Shown here piece by piece: positions 44,774 through 56,800 of a stretch of DNA of 64,000 nt (within the stretch, counting starts at the first letter, position 1; each line of letters starts with the position of its first letter). Below the pieces are notes generated by a model that saw only the letters and a program-made list of their open reading frames with translations, ran no database searches and was not told the origin of the DNA. The translations under genes and the position numbers were made by a program. Origin of the DNA: Brachypodium distachyon (taxonomy: Eukaryota > Streptophyta > Magnoliopsida > Poales > Poaceae); assembly GCF_000005505.3 (NCBI RefSeq), contig NC_016134.3, positions 21,962,584-22,026,583 on the forward strand. The letters are read 5' to 3'.

Positions 44774-46126
44774 TGTTGGGGACGCGGTATGCTACGCTAG
44801 CACAAAATAATATTTCTACCGCTTCCGCCCGGACCAATGCTGTAGATAATGGATCATGAGATTACCACTAGACGCGCAGACCCGTAGCGGAAGTAGAGTC
44901 GATGTAGCGCGTCGATGCCAAGTAGTCGAACAGCCTGCTCCTCCTCGCCGATCCCACGAACAGTTCGTCCAAGCGCCGCAGGTGCAGCGCCTCCAAGGTA
45001 TCCACACGTACAGAGAGGAACTCCGTGCGACGGACTGCTAGATCCGATCGCAAGGCTTTGGGCATGGAGGTGTGACGGCCGAGTCTAACTCGCGTCTGTA
45101 CTGGTGTAACCCTAGACGGGTTGGTCTCCTCCGCTTATATAGACGTCCCTAGTGGGCTCAACACTTGATGCCCGTTAGGAGTCTAAGCCCGATACGAGTT
45201 GGATCCGATCCAACTCGGTTCCCACCCGTTAAGCGTGTGACCCTTCAGGTTCGCGGTCAGTCGGACACGACTACGAGCTCGGACTACGGGCCCGAGCAAC
45301 ACCTTACTCGTCCACTGGCACCGACTCAAGTCGATAGTTGGTAGCGGCGCCTAGCAGCACGTGCCAACTCCCGAGTAACCACAAGGTATATTGACGAACC
45401 ATACAATGTGTCATATGCAACATTCCTTTTGCCTCACGATATGTGTGTCGAGCTCAAGGCGAGCGCTTGTCATCCTTGTGGATATCTCGACTCTCTTCTC
45501 GTTCCTGTGATACAGATTCCCAAACGGGTTAACACTTAACCCAAGTCGCATGGCCATGCTTTCCGAATCTGATCACTCGAGAGGGCCCAGAGATATCTCT
45601 CCGAACAGGAGGGGCAAATCCCATCTTGATCAACCATGACTCACAGCATGCTTCTCAGCAAACCCGAAAGCTACCTTTATAACCACCCAGTTACGGAGTA
45701 GCGTTTTGCAACCCCTAAGTAGGCCAATTCACATCCCAAGCTCATGCGATGACCTCAGGTCTAGGACTGGCATATAGATCGTACGTGAGACTAACAAATG
45801 ACAATCATCTCGTTGTGTCTCAGTGCGGGTCTGTCCGACTCAACAATCTCATTGTCAAGTCCATGCTATCAGTCGGCAACACCTTGCCCTATGACTTGTG
45901 AAACATAGTCATCATGCTGATTCACATTACTAGTCTAGGTTATGTGTCCGCATAACCTCAATGACCAGGGACCATTAGAACAACATCATAAAATACATAG
46001 TCTCACAAACAAATCACGTATTTATTGATACATATCAGTGATGATGTTCAAGGACAATAACAATAACTCATGAATACATAGGAAATAACATCATCACATT
46101 ATTGCCTCTAGGGAATATCTCCAACA
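44774..46126 (-). repeat. C2 3' LTR
   Basis: 1353 bp. In the plus reading it begins TGTTGGGGACGCGG and ends ATATCTCCAACA. The TATA box (inverse of TCTATATAAG) is at 45133-45143. Full length, so it shows the U3 part that the C1 5' LTR has lost. The five bases on its left are GGACG. Confidence 0.9.
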
Positions 46127-46137
46127 GTCTCCCACTT
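46127..46137 (-). other. C2 polypurine tract
   Basis: On the minus strand GCAAGTGGGAGAC directly before the 3' LTR, as in C1. Confidence 0.7.
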
Positions 46138-46147
46138 GCACTAGAGT

Positions 46148-46912
46148 CAATCATGCAAGTATCGCATGCCCATGGCTCGTGTGTGCGCCTCATGCTTTGG
46201 CTGCGAGAGAGGCTTTGTCAACGGATCAGCAATATTGAGATCCGTGTGTACCTTGCATATCTTAACGTCACCTCTCTCCACGAATTATGAGATGGTAACG
46301 CCCGAGTATGTGTTTGGATTTTTGGTGATGTCGTGGTTCTTTAGCTTGTGCGATAGCACCACTGTTGTCACAGTAGAGGTCCATGGGATTGGACGCGCCC
46401 TGAACCACTCCAAGCTCAGAAACAAACTTTCTGATCCAAACGCCTTCTTTCGCGGCTTCCGAAGCCGCAATATACTCAGCTTCTGTTGTAGAGTCGGCCA
46501 CCGTTTCTTGCTTAGAGCTCTTCCAGCTCACCGCAACTCTGTTCAAGACGAACAAGTATCCAGATTGTGATCGATAATCGTCCTTGTCGGTTTGGAAACT
46601 AGCATCAGTGTAACCCTTTACAACGAGCTCATCCTCACCACCGTAAACCAAAAACATATCCTTAGTCCTTCTCAAGTACTTAAGGATATTCTTCACTGCT
46701 GTCCAGGGGTCAGCTTGATACCTGCTCGTAACACTTAGAGCATAGAAAACATCCAGTCGAGTACATAACACGGCGTACATGATGGATCCGACCGCCAAAG
46801 CATACGGAATCGCACTCATCCGATTTCGCTGATCAGAAGTCGAAGGACTTTGAGTCTTGCTTAGAGTTATACCATGCGACATGGGCAAGAACCCTTTCTT
46901 TGCCTCATCCAT
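46148..46912 (-). pseudogene. C2 RNase H and pol C-terminus
   Basis: Opens at 46912 (MDEAKKGFLPMSHG) and follows C1 almost residue for residue (YTDASFQTDKDD, STTEAEYIAASE, LYCDNSGAIAQ). A small deletion near 46290 shifts the frame after HILGRYHLI. The last part (VKICKVHTDL, ADPLTKPL) lies in another frame to about 46148. The codon before 46912 leads up to a TAG also present in C1. Confidence 0.88.
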
Positions 46913-47440
46913 GTTGAATCTTTTCTACACTTTGTCAACATATGTACTCTGGCTTAAACCAATAAGCCTCCTTGATCTATCTCTATAGATCCTGATTCCC
47001 AAAATATAAGCCGCTTCTCCCAAGTCCTTCATTGAAAAACTTTTCTTCAATGAGTCCTTGGCGGCTTCTAGCATCGGAATGTCATTTCCAATCAATAATA
47101 TGTCATCCACATATAAGATTAGAAATACGACTGAGTTTGCACTGAACTTCTTGTATACACAAGGTTCTTCTTCATTTTTGATGAAGCCAAACCCTTTGAC
47201 TACTTCATCAAAACGAATGTTTCAGCTCCGAGATGCTTGCTTCAATCCATAGATGGATTTCTGAAGTTTGCATATTTTTCCAGCATTCTTTGGATCGACA
47301 AAACCCTCAGGTTGTATCATATACACGTCCTCGGTTAAATTTCCGTTAAGGAAATCCGTTTTGACATCCATTTGTCATATCTCGTAGTCGAAATATGCAG
47401 CAATAGCTAGAATGATCCGAACTGATTTAAGCATCGCTAC
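46913..47440 (-). pseudogene. C2 reverse transcriptase part
   Basis: From 47440 leftwards: SVRIILAIAAYFDYE-type sequence, [32 protein letters not shown], then YVDDILLIGND and KDLGEAAYILGI. Here the RT is continuous at the point where C1 is split by G1, which confirms the G1 target site. It ends in the TAG shared with C1. The RT N-terminus is missing because the G2 edge lies at 47441. Confidence 0.85.
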
Positions 47441-47778
47441 TGAAGCGATCCCCCCTTCACCAAGGGTTCGATCTCTATGGTTACTTGTGCTAGTCACTGG
47501 ATCGACTCACTAGCACACACAGTTCAAGATGTAATACCAAGATACAAAGGTAGTAACTCAAGCATGTATCAATCATACACTCATCGAACATAAAAGGTTT
47601 TGAAAAAAACATAACAAAAACACACTTGTTTATGGTGGGACATTGTCCATAAGAAAAAGAGTACAAGGAAAGAGCAATCGACCTATTTTGCCATACACAT
47701 AGATTGTATGGTCAAAGATTAACTCGCACTACTGATAACTAGAAGAAAAAAAATAAAGTCTGGTAGGCATCAACAGAT

Positions 47779-48651
47779 CTAAGGGAGCATGGCTGTCGGT
47801 GTGGTCTCGTTCGCCTTCATCTTGGAGCGGGTGTTGGTAGCAGGGGTGTCCATCTCGTGGACCTCCTGGGGCTCCTCCTCCTCAGTGGGCTCCTCCTCCT
47901 GAGGCTCCATCTCCTGATCCTGTGGTGGAGGTGGGACCTGGTCTGGTGTCGGTGCTGCAGCTGGTGCTGCTGGGGCTGCTGCGGCGATGAACGCCTAGAA
48001 CTGCTCGCAGTAGTAGCGAGCCTGGTCCCTCTCATACTGCAGCTGCTCGATGGCGTCTCCCATGTTGAGGACAGTGTTCTCCAACACGGCCTTGTCCTCC
48101 AGCCACTGGGTCTTCTCTCCCATCAGGTTACCAACCTGCTCCTCGGCTAGGTCGGCCCTGGTCATCTCATGCTCGAGACAAGACTCCAAGTCCACGGTGT
48201 TAATCTCCATGTTCTCGAAGTGGGTCGTCACTGGGGTTGCATCCTCGTCGTTGGTAGTAGCCACTTCCGAGCATGCGTGGTTCCGCCTTCCAAAGAGGAG
48301 GAAGGGGGAGTCCTCGGGGAACCCGTGCCGATAGTCCCGGCACACCTATGCGAAGGCGCACCGCATGGCGAACTGAAAGCCTTGCTCGAAAGTGGGGTAG
48401 CGGCTGATGAAGGTGATATCCGGCGTAGCTGGCGCGATCTCACGCCCGCGGATCTTCGCCTCGATCTCCCACCGTGGCTGCCATCCCTCGGGTGCGGCGG
48501 TCTCAACTCGGCCTCTGAACCTGGGTGGTGGCAGGTCGAGGAACACACACAGTGCCGCCAAAGGGGCACTGAACAGCTGGTCGTCGTCCGTGGAGGGGTA
48601 GTAGACGCGGGTGAACGGCGGTACATTGCCGAACGGTGTTGGGCTTCCCAT
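47779..48651 (-). pseudogene. G2 ORF0
   Basis: Starts MGSPTPFGNVPPFTRVYYPS at 48651. The first TAG falls at codon 102, exactly as in G1. The same frame then runs on (VCRDYRHGFPEDSPFLLFG, KAVLENTVLNMGDAIEQLQ) to a second TAG after EQF, absent in G1, and a Pro- and Glu-rich tail to TAG at 47779. This copy lacks the G1 frameshift, so it shows the protein best: about 290 codons with a helical middle and an acidic tail. Confidence 0.75.
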
Positions 48652-49125
48652 CTATAGAAAATAAAGAAGGAGATAAGGGAGTATCAGTGACATGTTTCAA
48701 ATGGTCAGATGTATGAAGGAAAAAAAAATAAGGTAAAGGTAGTAAAGTGAAAATGAAGTAATAAACATTATTGTTAGGGTGGAGATGTCAATATAAAATT
48801 GGATGCATAATATTATGTGGGCAACATGATTATGGTGGTGTATGGTGTAAATAAAATAAATAAAATATGCATCTGTGGTATAATATAATAAACATGCATA
48901 TGTGGCAATAAACATAGTATTCGGTGTATATGTGGAATAAAACAATAAACATGTCATGCATATGTAAGATATAAATGCAGAGATTCAGATGAATAGGGAT
49001 GAGGAGTAAAATGTATGTATATATATGTAGATCAGATAGGGATAAGAAATAACTCTAAGGTTTGGTCTTTGGTTTTGTCTTATCCTAATCCAAACTAAGG
49101 TCACGTTCCTACAGGCAACACATTG
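48652..49125 (-). other. G2 leader
   Basis: AT-rich untranslated leader corresponding to 10247-10629 of G1. The primer site lies next to the LTR end at 49139. No gene. Confidence 0.55.
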
Positions 49126-49138
49126 CTCTGATACCATC

Positions 49139-51420
49139 TGAAGCGATCCCCCCTTCACCAAGGGTTCGATCTCTGTGCTTACTTGTGCTAGTCCCTGGAT
49201 CGACTCACTAGCACACACAGTTCAAGATGTAATACCAAGATACAAAGGTCAAAAGTACTTTATTACATCGTATCATGCAGAACTTAAATTGTACTTACAA
49301 ACTTGCATGACCTCCTAGGCCAGCATAACAAATAATGTTCAAAACCATGTTAACAATGTATCATGAAACTGCAGCGGAAAGGTAGAGTAAAAGGGCCTCA
49401 TCTACTCCCAGAGGAGAGAGCATGTTGGAATGTAAGCACATGACCCAAAGAAATATCGATGAATCTCACTCTTCGTCAGTTTCACCTGCATTATTAATTG
49501 CAGCCACTACGTGGTCAATATATTTGAATGTATTGGCAAGCTCACTAGAGTTATAAAGGACCTACCAAGTACATGCATAGTTTGGCTAAGTGGGGTTTGT
49601 CTATTTTGCATAAAAGCATCATTATTCAAATCCTATCATTTTTAGACAAATAGGTTTGAATTCTATTGGACACGGGGTAGAAACACCCATGCTCCTATTA
49701 ACCTAGGCACATTGAGTAGAAACATCAATGCTCCTACCCAGTTCAAACCATTCATTTTATTAGGAAATGAGAATGAGTGAGACTTTCCTTACAGCTCCAA
49801 TATCTAGTTGCTCATAATTGTCCGTAACCGGGGACACGGCTAAGTACTTAGTTTGACACTCTCGAGAGGTGGTACACTTTACCCACAAGAATTCGACGTG
49901 TTAATCCCTTGCTGTCCTCCGGGTGGAGTAGCAACGGCATCGACTTCAAGAATTTTCAGAACATGTTCACCCAAACCACCTGAGGGACCCGCGCTCCCAC
50001 CTACACAACTACCTCAGTACAATCCCTCGGATCTGGGTAAACATTTCTTACTCCATCCAGGCAGAGCCCATATTACCATGTGGTTGTACTGGAAGCTACT
50101 AAACAGGAAACTAGTCCAGTCTCTGGTTATCCTGGGTGGCATCCCACATTGTGACGAAGACGCTCCCCGAATCCACGGGAGAGACGTCCATGGACGATCC
50201 ATTCCTGAATCCACAGGAACTCGACTCAGAGGGACCCATAGAAATGGACCTAACGTCACGACATCCGAATACTCAAAGCAATCCACCCAGGATGGTTCAT
50301 TAGGGTTGTTTTTGCCAAGTTTCCGAAATACTCCACAACATCAATTCTCATTTGATTGAGATTGCCTCCCACGTATGCTAACATAGCAGGGCTAAGCAAT
50401 TCTAATCACGATGGCAATTGGTGGAGGATTCATGGCAAAGGTAACCCTATAGCTAGTAGGTCAATCATAGCTAGCATAAGTACGAGTAATAGTCGTATCA
50501 ATGCATTTCTACAAACAACTCTAATGCATAAGTATTTTAAAAACAAACAGTAATAGGATATGATCAAATTGAACTTGCCTTGATAGTAGTTGGAGTTCAA
50601 ACACTCGTCACAATCGCAAGGTTCGCTCTCCGAGATTACTATACAATCAACAAACATATACACACACATAAACACACAATACAAACATGACAAAAGAATA
50701 TGTATGCCATGATGCGATGCAAAACATGTGACATGAGTGGGTTGGTTTTATTTGGGTGATCTACTGGTCCAAGGCATTGATAATTAAGCACATGCAATTA
50801 GGGTTTTTAAATAAATTGCAATGGCTAGGGTTTAAACCCTAAAATGAGGTTTTATTGGCATCAGCCAGATAGATTAGTTCAACATATTTATTTCTCTGTC
50901 CCATTGGACAGAGGACAATAAAACAAAATTTTGGGCACTTGTTTTATTCAAAAAGGACTCCTAGATAATTAGTTATGATTTAAAAGGCATAAAACCCTAA
51001 TCTGTAATTTGACTGTGATTCAATTATTCAAAATTGAAATTGGACAGTGCCAAAAGATTCTAAATTTCCTAAGGATTCCAAAAAGGTGTGGATCATTAAA
51101 TTTGGCCAAACAGATTTAAAGTTATGATCATTTGAAGTTACAGGGGCCTATCTGCAAAAGTGCCTTTTATTAATTCCGGAGGATTAAAATTTCATTTTTA
51201 TTTTATAAAACCGGGTGCCATGTGGCGCATTAATATTGGACGGTACCGGTTCGGTTTATAAATAAATCCGAGCCGTTAGATCTAACTTATAAAGATCGGA
51301 CGCTCCACAGTGCGTACCGGTTCGTTTTATAAGTGATCTAATCCTAGCCATCGATCCAGATCGGACGGACGAGGGGAGTTTTAGGGTTTTACCGGGCGGC
51401 GCGGGCTGCCGGAGTTGGAG
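49139..51420 (-). repeat. G2 LTR, first part missing
   Basis: Follows the Tekay LTR from the GC-rich block (about 51400) to its end at 49139. It starts at the counterpart of about 17300 in LTR2, so about 0.95 kb including the TATA box are missing. Near 50300 some sequence is replaced relative to LTR2. Confidence 0.82.
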
Positions 51421-52563
51421 GAACAATTCCACAACTCTTCAGATGATCGTCGAACTCGTGACTCAAGTACTCGCCTCCACGATCAGATCGTAGAAGCTTT
51501 ATTTTCTTGCCACATTGGTTCTCTACTTCATTCTGGAACTCCTTAAACTTTTCAAAGGTTTCCGACTTATGTTTCATTAAGTAGACATATCCATATCTAC
51601 TCAACTCATCAGTGAATGTTATGAAGTATTGATAACCTCATCTAGCTGTCGTGCTCATTGGCCCACACACATCAGTATGTATGAGTTCCAACAAGTCGGT
51701 CGCCCTCTCACAACTCTTTGCAAAAGGCGACTTGGTCATCTTGCCTAGTAGACAAGACTCGCATGTCTCGAATGATTCATAATCAAACGAAGTTAAAGTC
51801 CATCTCCATGGAGCTTCTTCATGCGTTTGTCACTTATGTGACCCAAACGACAATGCCAAAAATAGGTTTGATTCAGATCGTTAGGCTTGCGCCTCTTGAC
51901 ATTAATGTTATAGACAGATTCTCCTTCAAGATTAAGGATGAATAACCCGTTCGCAACAGGTGCAAAGCCGTAAAACATATCCTTCAAATAAAAAGAACAA
52001 CCATTGCTTTTAATATTGAATTCATAACCATGACTCAACAACTTTGAGACAGATATAATGTTTCGACTTAAAGCATGAACATAATAACAATTATTTAATT
52101 CCATAACAAATCTAGAAGGTAAATGAAGTTGCATAGTCCCGGCGGCCAACGCTGCAACTCTTGCTTTATTGCCAACCCTTATGTCAACCTCTCCACTTGC
52201 GACGCTCCTAGTCCTTGCCAGCCCCTGCATCGAGTTGCAAATGTGAACAAACGATCCGGTATCCAATACCCAAGAGCTGTTAGGTGCATCAGCAAGATAA
52301 ATGTCTATAACACATACAACAACCGTACCTGAAGTAGAAGTCACACTTCCACCCTTCTTTGCCACGTGGGCCTGGTACTTGCTGCAGTTCCTCTTCCAAT
52401 GACCGGTGCCTTTGCAGAAAAAGCATACGGTCTCTGAGTCCGGTCCAGCCTTAGGCGCAGCAGGGGCAGGGGTCGGGATCACATCCTTAGCCTTTCCCTT
52501 CTTTGCCTTCTTCTTAGCCCAAGAATTCTTCTTGAACTTTGGCTTTCCCTGGACCAGCAACAC
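51421..52563 (-). pseudogene. C2 gag C-terminus, protease and integrase part
   Basis: 52563-51793 is open: zinc knuckle CFFCKGTGHWKRNC, protease WVLDTGSFVHICNS with an intact D-T-G, and the integrase finger YFWHCRLGH. A lost T near 51793 shifts the frame. The integrase core continues with LSRYGYVYLMKHKSETFEKF and LRSDRGGEYLS, then stops at the Tekay junction at about 51420 within CGIVP. Comparison with C1 shows that the C1 protease change (D-I-G) is a private mutation. Confidence 0.87.
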
Positions 52564-53184
52564 TTGCTTGGTTTTTTTCTTGATATCCTCCTATGTTGTT
52601 TTAAGCATCCCATGCAATTCAGTGACTTTCTTTTCCATGCCATGCATATGGTAGTTCTGAACGAACTGCGCATAGCTCGGCGGAAGAGATGCCAGAATTG
52701 TATCCGTGGCCAACTCTTGGCTCAGCGGAAAGCCCAGCTTCTCCAAGCTTTGCGTGTAACCAACCAACTTGATTACATGTGGGCTCAAGGGTTCGCCTTC
52801 TTTCAGCTTAGTCTCCAGGAAGGACCTCCAGACATTAAATCTTTCGGTCCTAGCCTGAGTCTGAAACATGCCTTTGAGAGTCTCGATCATATCGAAAGCC
52901 TCAACATTCTCAAACTGCTGCTGCAGTTCGGGCTCCATGTAGGCAAGCATCCGACAGCTGATCTCAATCGACTCATCACATGAGCGTTGATAGGCGTTTC
53001 TAACAGCAGCAGTGGCATTATCAGCCGGCTCCTCTGGAAGTGGGTTCTCTATGACATGTTCTTTCTTATCGTGCCTGAGAACGATTCTCAGGTTCCGATA
53101 CCAGTTGGTGAAGTTAGTTCCATTTAGTTTATCTTTCTCAAGAATAGATCTCAAAGCAAAACTGGACAATTGAGGTGGTGCCAT
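52564..53184 (-). pseudogene. C2 gag
   Basis: ATG at 53184 (MAPPQLSSFALRSILEKDKL). The copia gag core follows: LNGTNFTNWYRNLRIVLR, YMEPELQQQFENVEAFDMI, FNVWRSFLETKLKEGEP, LGFPLSQELATDTILASLPP. It ends early at a TAG after LKTT (about 52591), where C1 has an Ala/Glu codon run. This is the natural gag start of the family, missing from C1. Gag packs the RNA in the particle. Lineage within copia not assigned. Confidence 0.85.
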
Positions 53185-54392
53185 TGATCTACAACAGAAA
53201 ATGCAAAAACACTAAGACAAGTATTCATGAAGAATAATTCATATTAAACACTTTAATAGAAATATACTCCCACTAAAATCAACATCCCTCCATTGATCAT
53301 TAGTGATTCAAGATCCAAGATCAACCAATCGTCTAGTGAGCTTTAGCATCACTTCTAGCCGATTGAATCACTCGGTAGGCAACTCTTGCCAATCGTATCT
53401 CTATACGACTCTTGTTAGTCGGTAGGCAACACTTGCCCTGGCTCCGACTCCTTTCACCCCGAGGCCCAAAACCGTTTTGATAGCCCCGTCAAGTTAACCA
53501 AAGCTTCGCATCTAAGTGTCCGACACGAACATCACCAACGACAAGGAAAAATGGTGATACCCCAATTTCATGAGCCCATCACCAAATGTACTTGTCTTGT
53601 GGTGTTGCAGCTATTGGGGAGGTAAATAAACTTGACATTCTTTGAGGGATCATTCTACTCTAACACAATAACATGCATAGGAGTAAACAAAGCAATAACC
53701 ATCACAGATAATCAAATTAACATGTGAAATAGTATGGCTCTGTTCTTCATGGTGATCTCCATCTCCATGAACCTGTTCATCAAGCCGCCATGGTGCTCAC
53801 GTCCTCCAATTCATACTAAGCTACTATACCTAGTATCCAGTAAAGAATTTACATGGAGAATGACATCACATGTCGACACGCAGGTCGTGATACAATTATA
53901 AAGACAGCACCTTGGCTCCAGCCTGGCTGACAAACTCATGACACGTAGGTCATGCAAATATTACACACATGCATCACATACATATGAGCCATACTATTCA
54001 CATCAATCCTGCAAAAACAAGTTAAGCGTAGAAACCTATTCTACCGAATTCATGTGAACTCGCAACGACAACTAAGGCGCTATGAATAAACCTTCATGGA
54101 TTTCTATTCCGATTTGATCAATCGCATTGATCTCGTGAATCGTATCCGGATTTATGTTTCACTGTCTACTCCGATGACGGAAATCCGACCGGTAGGAGTA
54201 TGTTGTGTCACGACCTTCTACATCACGATTATGAGAATCGAATATCCATGATCCCCGAGTACAATCGATCCAATCGATTGAGTACAAAACCGATCTAACA
54301 CTTAGATCGACCACCAAGATAGCAATAGATCACATCTACTACTAACCGCATAACACTTATGCACGTAATCCGAATCCAAAACAGACAGCATC
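53185..54392 (-). other. C2 leader
   Basis: About 1.2 kb between primer site and gag, without a credible ORF. It contains the stretches lost from C1. Long leaders are common in copia elements. Confidence 0.6.
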
Positions 54393-54405
54393 GGCTCTGA
54401 TACCA
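54393..54405 (-). other. C2 primer binding site
   Basis: On the minus strand TGGTATCAGAGCC, the standard initiator methionine tRNA complement, one base from the LTR end at 54407. Confidence 0.85.
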
Positions 54406-54406
54406 C

Positions 54407-54935
54407 TGTTGGGGAACGCGGTATGCTACGCTAGCACAAAATAAAATTTCTACCGCTTCCGCCCGGACCAATGCTGTAGATAATGGATCACGAGATTACC
54501 ACTAGACGCGCAGACCCGTAGCGGAAGTAGAGTCGATGTAGCGCGTTGATGCCGAGTAGTCAAACAGCCTGCTCCTCCTCGCCGATCCCACGAACAGTTC
54601 GTCCAAGCGCCACAGGTGCAGCGCCTCCGAGGTATCCACATGTACAGAGAGGAACTTCGTGCGGTAGACTACTAGATCCGATCGCAAGGCTTTGGGCGTG
54701 GAGGTGTGACGGCCGAGTCTAACTCGCGTCTGTACTGGTGTAACCCTAGACGGGTTGGTCTCCTCCACTTATATAGACGTCCCTAGTGGGCTCAACACTT
54801 GAGTCCCGTTAGGAGTCTAAGCCCGATACGAGTTGGATCCGATCCAACTCGGTTCCCACCCCTTAAGCGTGTGACCCTTCAGGTTCGCGGTCAGTCGGAC
54901 ACGACTACGAGCTCAGACTGCGGGCCCGAGTAACA
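54407..54935 (-). repeat. C2 5' LTR, U3 missing
   Basis: 529 bp of about 1350. It matches the C2 3' LTR from its end to GGGCCCGAG-AACA, then changes to T2 integrase at 54936. The TATA box is at 54768-54778. Confidence 0.88.
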
Positions 54936-56417
54936 GGCGAGACTCCTTTCGCCCTTGTCTACGAGGCAGAAGCTGTGCTGCCCCTCGAGCTCAAGCATGG
55001 ATCTCCCCGAGTACGCGCGTACGGCAACTCCAGCCAACACGAGCAAAGGGTTGATGATCTGAACTTCATCGAAGAGCTTCGATGCCGGGCTGCTGTGCGA
55101 GCCGCGTGCTATGATATGGACATGCTAACCATGGATACGACCTTTGATACCCTCAATTCTATAATATTTGACAAGATTTATAATCAGGTGAATTCAAGTA
55201 GTAATTGTTTTCATTCTCATATTTATGAAGAGGCGGAGCTACTACTATCTTGTCTCGTTTTATTACGTAGGCATCTTGTCGACGTTTTCAAGTCCAAGGA
55301 CAAGATGAGATACGATGGAGGCGAATGGAGGGCCAACAAGAATCAAGCATTCATACAGCTGAGAGGGAAGGATTTCAAGTGTACTTTCCAACAAATCAAA
55401 CGGCACATGATTCGGAGCTTGCTAGAGAAAGATATCACGAATTAACGTTGAATCCGATTTGGGTCCGAGCTGCCAGGAGACCCGAATTTGTTTTAATCAC
55501 CCAGGCCGCATCCGGAGTCCAAATCAAGCAAACAAGTACTTGCTGGAAAGGTAATTACAAGACCTTTCCAACGGATCTGGCCCCATCAAGAGATTCGACT
55601 CGTGCTGACCGTGGCGGACAAAACAAGCTGACGGATCTGTTTGTCTGTTTCCTAAAGAGTTGTAGTTTGTTAGGAAAGTTAGAGATAGAATTGGATTTCG
55701 GCCTCCTTACTCAAGGTGGACGAAAATATCTCTCCCTCCTTCTTTATATATACCCCATGAGCCCCCCTAAGGAGCCTTGGGTTTTGATTAGATAAAGTTT
55801 AGCCATTTTTGCTACTTTCGTGTAATCGCGTGTGTCGGTTAGACCACCTGTTTTACAGTCGTCAAGACTCCAGCTTATCGTCTCGTTGAGACATTGGTTT
55901 GATATAGTATACTCGCAATTTCAGATTGCATCCGCTATTTATCTTGTTCTTGCTTGTTCTTCGATTGCTTGCAGGAACAAAGACCTTCGTGGTCAGGTTG
56001 ATCGTGCCCCCGCGTGATCAATAACCCTCTGGAGTTGGTGTATCGATTGCTAAGGCGCTGCCTCCTAGGCCGTAGTCGGATCGTCAACGTCACCTCCTAC
56101 CCAAATCGAGAGTTATCAATCTCATCGAAAGATCGGGCCTACCCGCACCCGTATCATGCTACCAGCAGGGACTCCGTCATTATCACGACAGGCGAGTCCG
56201 TCCCCGGGGGCTCGAGAACGGAGACCTTGTCCTGCGCCGGATCCAAGGAACGAAGGCCGGGGACAAGTTGACTCCAAAATGGGAGGGCCCCTTCCGGGTA
56301 GTGTAGGTGACCGGGCCGGGGGCTGTCCGGCTGGAAACCGAAAAAGGCTTGCCGGTGCAAAATAGCCGGAATATTGAGCACTTGCGCAAGTTCTACCCAT
56401 TAAGCGGCGGAGCCTGA
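54936..56417 (+). pseudogene. T2 integrase C-terminus, split by a solo LTR
   Basis: 54936-55111 reads [23 protein letters not shown] sequence ending in RVDDLNFIEELRCRAA. It resumes at 56162 after a 5-bp duplication (RDSVIITTGESVPGG) and ends with GPFRVV-type and NIEHLRKFYPLSGGA before TGA at 56415-56417, with frameshifts and a TAG near 56306. This is the C-terminal part that places integrase on DNA. The core with the catalytic residues is missing because of the C2 junction. Confidence 0.8.
55112..56156. mobile_element. Solo LTR of an unrecognised family in T2
   Basis: 1045 bp beginning TGATATGGAC and ending CACCCGTATCA, so TGATA...TATCA inverted ends. It is flanked by TGCTA (55107-55111 and 56157-56161), and removing it restores the integrase sequence seen in T1. 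It has a TATA-like TTTATATATACC (55743-55754) about two thirds along, followed by a pyrimidine- and T-rich part, as in an LTR read on the plus strand. No protein homology, primer site or second copy is seen in the window. It could be a solo LTR or a very short non-autonomous element. Confidence 0.8.
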
Positions 56418-56795
56418 CCCTCAGGTGATGCCGCTGATGCATACCTCTCGAACTAGTGTAGCCGGGCAACCCCCGTGTGTAAACCACTAGTTATTGTGAA
56501 AAAAGATAAGTGCTCTTTCTCGAAATTTTAAGATTGCCTCGTTTGTTTGCATGTCCCTCCTCCTCCTGTCTCCTGCTCTAGGTGCACAGAAGTTTCTTTC
56601 CATACTTGGTTGTGAGCAGGGGGCTGGCGGAGCCTCGAAAACGTAAACCCGTTGCCGGATCGCTGCGGCACGGGGCATGCAGTTGCCCGGCTTCCCGCAA
56701 CGTGCATCACGGCATACAGTTGCCGGGCTTCCCCCAACGTGCATCACGGCATGCAGTTGTTGGGCTTTCCACAACGCGCATCATGCAATCGCTGC
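56418..56795. other. T2 non-coding region after pol
   Basis: Untranslated T2 sequence equivalent to T1 left of 31262, with a 37-bp repeat array (56675-56785) at its end. No gene. Confidence 0.6.
56675..56785. repeat. 37-bp tandem repeat, three units
   Basis: Units start GCATGCAGTTG, GCATACAGTTG and GCATGCAGTTG at 56675, 56712 and 56749, each containing an AACG-GCATCA core. The array ends next to the Tekay insertion site (GTCTG). Confidence 0.85.
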
Positions 56796-56800
56796 GTCTG

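Larger units (their letters stand above)
47441..51420 (-). mobile_element. G2: Tekay remnant inside C2
   Basis: On the minus strand: an LTR lacking its first part (51420-49139), primer site, leader, ORF0 (48651-47779), a short spacer, and then only the last roughly 110 bp of a second LTR (47551-47441). Gag and pol are gone. The 3' end is exact (TGAAGCGATC in the plus reading), next to GCTAC of C2. The 5' edge is a deletion that also took about 0.85 kb of C2 integrase and RT. ORF0 is retained while gag-pol is lost, as in the extra unit of G1. Confidence 0.87.
44774..54935 (-). mobile_element. C2: copia element, minus strand, carrying Tekay remnant G2
   Basis: Same family as C1. Reading on the minus strand: 5' LTR (54935-54407, start missing), primer site, long leader, gag, protease-integrase, G2, RT, RNase H, purine tract, 3' LTR (46126-44774). 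The right edge has no target duplication, because the LTR start and T2 sequence beyond it were deleted together. C2 keeps the gag N-terminus and an intact D-T-G protease motif that C1 lacks. The integrase end and RT start are missing at the G2 edge. Confidence 0.9.
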
